17,237 nt of DNA from Streptomyces sp. NRRL F-2664 (lineage in GTDB: Bacteria; Actinomycetota; Actinomycetes; Streptomycetales; Streptomycetaceae), in contig NZ_JOFX01000063.1 in the NCBI RefSeq assembly GCF_000719345.1, forward strand, positions 1-17,237. Direction: 5' to 3'. Under the pieces are notes generated by a model. The model did no database searches and was not told where the DNA came from. It saw nothing but the letters and a program-made list of their open reading frames with translations. Position 1 is the first letter of the stretch; each line of letters begins with the position of its first letter. The translations under genes were made by a program, and so were the position numbers. Below are positions 15,012 to 17,237 of the stretch, in pieces.

Positions 15012-15341
15012 TTACTCCGGCGGCAGCGACCGGCCGTCCCGGCGCTTGGGGATCACCTTCGGTGCGGCAGTCCCCGAGCCGACAGCGGCCCGGATCGTTT
15101 CCTCCTGACCGGGGCGGCATACCTTCTCCGGCTCGGGAATGAGGAGGTCGCCGATCTCACAGCCGAGGACAACGCAGATGACGTCCAGGTCCTCCAGCTT
15201 GAGGGAGACCGGCTGGCCGGACCACAGCCCGGACATCTTCCCGGCCGAGATGACCAGGCCGTGCTCAGCCAGGCTCCGCTGGACCTCGGAGGCTTTCCAG
15301 ATCCCCTTATTCGCGGCAGCCAGCCGCAGGTTCCACTTCAT
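15012..15341 (-). CDS. XRE/Cro-CI-type helix-turn-helix regulator
   Basis: 109 aa from ATG at 15339-15341, overlapping the integrase stop by ATGA. Residues 1-70 form the DNA-binding domain: MKWNLRLAAANKGIWKASEV, then QRSLAEHGLVISAGKMSGLW, S-G-Q-P-V-S-L-K-L-E-D-L-D-V-I-C and LGCEIGDLLIPEPEKV. This is the YozG-like short XRE fold, with helix-turn-helix around the SAGKMSGLW segment and the typical L-D-x-I-C-x-x-L-x-C-x-x-x-D-L-L end. The tail is basic and disordered. It sits between two recombinase genes with no gap on either side, so it is co-translated with them and probably controls the operon or helps place the recombinases. The gene is intact. Confidence 0.85.
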   Translation of the reverse strand: MKWNLRLAAANKGIWKASEVQRSLAEHGLVISAGKMSGLWSGQPVSLKLEDLDVICVVLGCEIGDLLIPEPEKVCRPGQEETIRAAVGSGTAAPKVIPKRRDGRSLPPE

Positions 15342-16435
15342 CGCAGAAGCCCTTCCAGCCGCTTCGCGGCCCGCTGCTGCCCGGCCACCAAGGCGTCCTC
15401 GACCCGGGTCTGCTGGACATGGACGTATCGCATGGTCGTGGCGATCCAGGAATGTCCGAGGACTTCCTGGATCGCGATCAGGTCAAGCCCACCGAGGTAG
15501 AGCTCGGACGCACAGAAGTGCCGCAGGACGTGCGGAGTGAGCTTGTCGCCCCAGGCCGGCAGATGTGACGTGACCGCGGCCTTGAGGCCGCAGCGCAGGG
15601 CATCGTCGCCGACCCGGCCCGAGGAGCCGTCGGAGCATCTGCGCTCGGAGGGGAACAGCGGGGCGCCGGGGCAGGTGTGGTCGTCGTCGAACTGGCCCCA
15701 GACGTCTTCGATGAACCATCGGAGCGTGCGGTCGGCACCGTTGATCAGAGGGACCATCCGCTCGCGCGGGCCCGAGCCGCGGGCTCCCTTGCCGTGGCGG
15801 ACGTGGAGCTTGCCGAAGCGCCCCAGGTCCCACTTGATGTCCGCCAGATCGAGCTTGCACGCTTCGCTAACCCGCAGCCCGACCTGGGACATCAGCTTGG
15901 AGGCGGTGTAGTTCCGGGCGGTCGGGGCGAACTTCCGGCAGGTCGCCAGCTCGCCGCCCCATCCGGCGAACAACGTCTTGACCTCCGGCCCGGACGGCGG
16001 AATCCGTAAGGCCGCGTCCTTCGCGCCGCGCCGCCGGTTCATCTCGTCGATCGGGCACTCGATCACCCGACCGGTCATCCGGTGGATCTCGACCTTGTGC
16101 CGTAGCTCCAGGAACAAGAAGTACGTGCTCAGCGCCTGAGAGCGCCCCAGTCGGGTGCCACTTGGTGAAGCCCGCAACACCTTCCCGAAGTAGGCGTCGG
16201 CGTCGGGTGGCTCCATCTCCCACAGCGGCCGGCTGAACCAAGACCGCATCTGCTCCAGGTGGCCGACGTCCCCGCGGATCGTGCCGTCCGCCAGCCCCGC
16301 CGAGGCCCGCGCCAGCACGAACCCCGCCAGCACATCGGTCTCGAACTGCTCCAGCTCCTCCGCCGTGGCCGACGGTCGGACATCGCGCAGGTCCCGTACG
16401 GCAGCCAGCGCCAACCCGAGCCTCCTCACCTTCAC
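15338..16435 (-). CDS. Tyrosine-type site-specific recombinase (integrase)
   Basis: 365 aa from GTG at 16433-16435. TTG at 16412-16414 is an alternative start with a perfect AGGAGG 6 nt before it (protein 358 aa). Residues about 25-125 are the N-terminal core-binding domain. Catalytic residues of the lambda-integrase/XerD family are all present: Arg188 (GLRVSEACKL), a candidate Lys in the HGKGARG hairpin (about 216), His302-x-x-Arg305 (PHVLRHFCAS), His328 (LGHSW) and the nucleophile Tyr337 (TMRYVHV). It cuts and rejoins DNA through a 3'-phosphotyrosine link. It is the first gene of a tight minus-strand operon with an XRE regulator and a second, zinc-ribbon recombinase. This resembles multi-recombinase mobile units rather than a single phage integrase, as no excisionase, attachment site or tRNA is adjacent. 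Confidence 0.9.
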   Translation of the reverse strand: MKVRRLGLALAAVRDLRDVRPSATAEELEQFETDVLAGFVLARASAGLADGTIRGDVGHLEQMRSWFSRPLWEMEPPDADAYFGKVLRASPSGTRLGRSQALSTYFLFLELRHKVEIHRMTGRVIECPIDEMNRRRGAKDAALRIPPSGPEVKTLFAGWGGELATCRKFAPTARNYTASKLMSQVGLRVSEACKLDLADIKWDLGRFGKLHVRHGKGARGSGPRERMVPLINGADRTLRWFIEDVWGQFDDDHTCPGAPLFPSERRCSDGSSGRVGDDALRCGLKAAVTSHLPAWGDKLTPHVLRHFCASELYLGGLDLIAIQEVLGHSWIATTMRYVHVQQTRVEDALVAGQQRAAKRLEGLLR

Positions 16436-16817
16436 CCCGATCGTGAACCGATCGGACGCAGTGAGAACGCTTCAGGAATCCCGAAGTTACGTCAGTCCGT
16501 GAGCCGCTTTCAGAGAGAGGACGAACCTCCTGGTCACGGGGTTGCGGACTCCGGAGAGCTCAGAGCAACCCACGGGATGTCGCACATACGGAGACACAAC
16601 CGAGCAATAGATGCTCTCAACGAACTCGTCGAAGCGGACCGAAGTTGGCTTTGACGCCTTGGCCGACGGTGAGCTGCCCCGAGCCTGGCTCGTCACTTCA
16701 CCGCGGCTTTGGGACAACAAGGGCCGCTACAGACGGCTGTCAGGCGGCATTTGGCCACAGGGTGTCACACGCGGTGAACCTGTACGTTATGCGACAGGAT
16801 TCTGAGAGACTTCTACC
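16436..16817. other. Divergent intergenic region, no gene supported
   Basis: This is 382 bp between the minus-strand integrase start and the plus-strand zinc-finger gene, and it must hold both promoters. GGTTGC at 16540-16545 and GCAACC at 16565-16570 form a loose inverted repeat around CCGGAGAGCTC. Short open frames on both strands here (for instance 16611-16805 plus and 16487-16720 minus) lack a ribosome site and any family resemblance. Confidence 0.4.
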
Positions 16818-17157
16818 ATGGATCTCGCGCCCGATCAGGCCGCATTGGCGGTAGAACGTCACAACTGCCCGAACTGTGACGCGCCCGTCGGCAGCGCCTG
16901 CCGCACCCGGGGCGGGAAGACCGCCGTGAAGTACCACACCTCCCGCTTCGTCCTCGCCCCCGCCCTCCGCGAGGACGCGGGGCGCCCAGTGCGTTGACCC
17001 GTCTGCCGCAGGTGCCTTCCTGCAGGACGAGCGCGCGGGTGCCGCGACCTACCCTTGGATCGAAGAACTGCAGGCCACCGTCGACCAAGCCCTCACCCAC
17101 CGCAGCAGTCAACTCCGCGGAGCAGCAACAGACTTAAAGACAATGCCGTTGGCATAG
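16818..17157 (+). pseudogene. Frameshifted gene with phage-type zinc-finger motif
   Basis: ATG at 16818-16820 opens a 59-aa frame ending TGA at 16995-16997: MDLAPDQAALAVERHNCPNC, D-A-P-V-G-S-A-C-R-T-R-G-G-K and TAVKYHTSRFVLAPALRE. The C-P-x-C...G-x-x-C-x-T-x-x-G...Y-H-x-x-R-F block is the short DNA-binding zinc motif common at the start of actinobacterial phage and mobile-element proteins (Phage_zn_bind-like), often fused to recombinases. From 16993 another frame reads VDPSAAGAFLQDERAGAATY, P-W-I-E-E-L-Q-A-T-V-D-Q-A-L and ends TAG at 17155-17157, which looks like the continuation after a +1 shift. The ribosome site is weak (GAGAGA, about 9 nt upstream). It is divergent from the integrase operon. 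Either a 59-aa protein or a broken longer gene. Confidence 0.55.
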
Positions 17158-17199
17158 AGGTGGTTTGGCGGTTCAACGGATACCAGGGGGTGGTGTCCG

Positions 17200-17237
17200 A
17201 TGGCTGCTCGACTGGTGGACCGGGTCGGGCTGGGGGA
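17200..17237 (+). CDS. Probable start of a transposase (IS4-like), cut by the window edge
   Basis: ATG at 17200-17202 gives MAARLVDRVGLG to the window end. R-L-x-D-R-V-x-L-G is how many Streptomyces IS4-family transposases begin, where it is followed by a V-L-x-x-x-x-P-P segment that would lie outside the window. Only 12 codons are visible and the ribosome site (GGGGG) is indistinct, so the call is tentative. Confidence 0.3.
   Translation, partial: MAARLVDRVGLG

Noticed and set aside
13847..15142. Plus-strand open frames of 175-249 aa opposite the zinc-ribbon recombinase
   Set aside because: The minus strand has clear recombinase motifs and operon spacing. The plus frames are antisense shadows typical of high-GC DNA.
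12793..16561. 11-bp direct repeat CCGGAGAGCTC at 12793-12803 and 16551-16561 flanking the recombinase operon, as possible attachment sites
   Set aside because: Matches of 11 bp are expected by chance in 17 kb of biased DNA, and the flanks do not extend the identity.
16259..16805. Plus-strand frames ending 16654 and 16805 as small genes upstream of the zinc-finger gene
   Set aside because: No ribosome site, no recognisable domain, and the first overlaps the integrase N-terminus antisense.

Overview
The window is high-GC, low-T actinobacterial DNA. Codon use, Shine-Dalgarno-led GTG starts, Sec signal peptides and gene families all point to Streptomyces or a close relative. It looks like an accessory region (chromosome arm or plasmid): roughly half consists of broken transposons and truncated genes. 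No tRNA, rRNA or CRISPR array was seen.

Layout. Positions 1-1420 hold the tail of an unknown gene, a double hairpin, and a decayed NCS2 (uracil/xanthine-type) permease fragment on the plus strand that runs straight into a multiply frameshifted IS5-type transposase on the minus strand. Positions 1640-4715 form a cluster of small secreted proteins: a frameshifted SH3-like protein (minus), two intact and apparently distantly related Cys-pair proteins (2765-3241 and 3539-4021, plus), and an allene-oxide-cyclase/dirigent-barrel-like protein (4257-4715, minus). The cluster contains a stray N-terminal scrap of a Tn3-family transposase and two very long perfect palindromes (52 and 72 bp). Positions 4975-8063 are a near full-length Tn3-family transposase with five frameshifts and a lost catalytic Asp. 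Positions 8162-9053 are an intact three-gene operon on the minus strand: ribbon-helix-helix antitoxin, PIN-like toxin and a small coiled-coil protein, each junction overlapping by GTGA, with a perfect 24-bp palindrome upstream as probable operator. Positions 9223-10094 hold a small hypothetical gene and the 3' remnant of an unrecognised gene cut at about 10095 by a second, different Tn3-family transposase remnant (plus). A deletion has joined that remnant in frame to the back half of a serine resolvase (ends 12736). Positions 12863-16435 are a compact minus-strand operon: tyrosine integrase, XRE-type regulator, Cys-rich zinc-ribbon recombinase and a 169-aa unknown protein. The zinc-ribbon recombinase is truncated by an 8-bp tandem duplication. 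The right edge has a frameshifted phage-type zinc-finger gene and the probable start of another transposase.

How the parts fit together. The recombinase operon and the toxin-antitoxin operon are the intact mobile and maintenance modules. The Tn3 and IS5 remnants record earlier insertions into resident genes (permease, the gene at 9784-10094). The secreted proteins are the likely cargo or resident genes. The best candidates for an under-described system are the antitoxin-PIN-coiled-coil operon, the integrase/XRE/zinc-ribbon recombinase/169-aa unit, and the secreted-protein pair with its giant palindromes.
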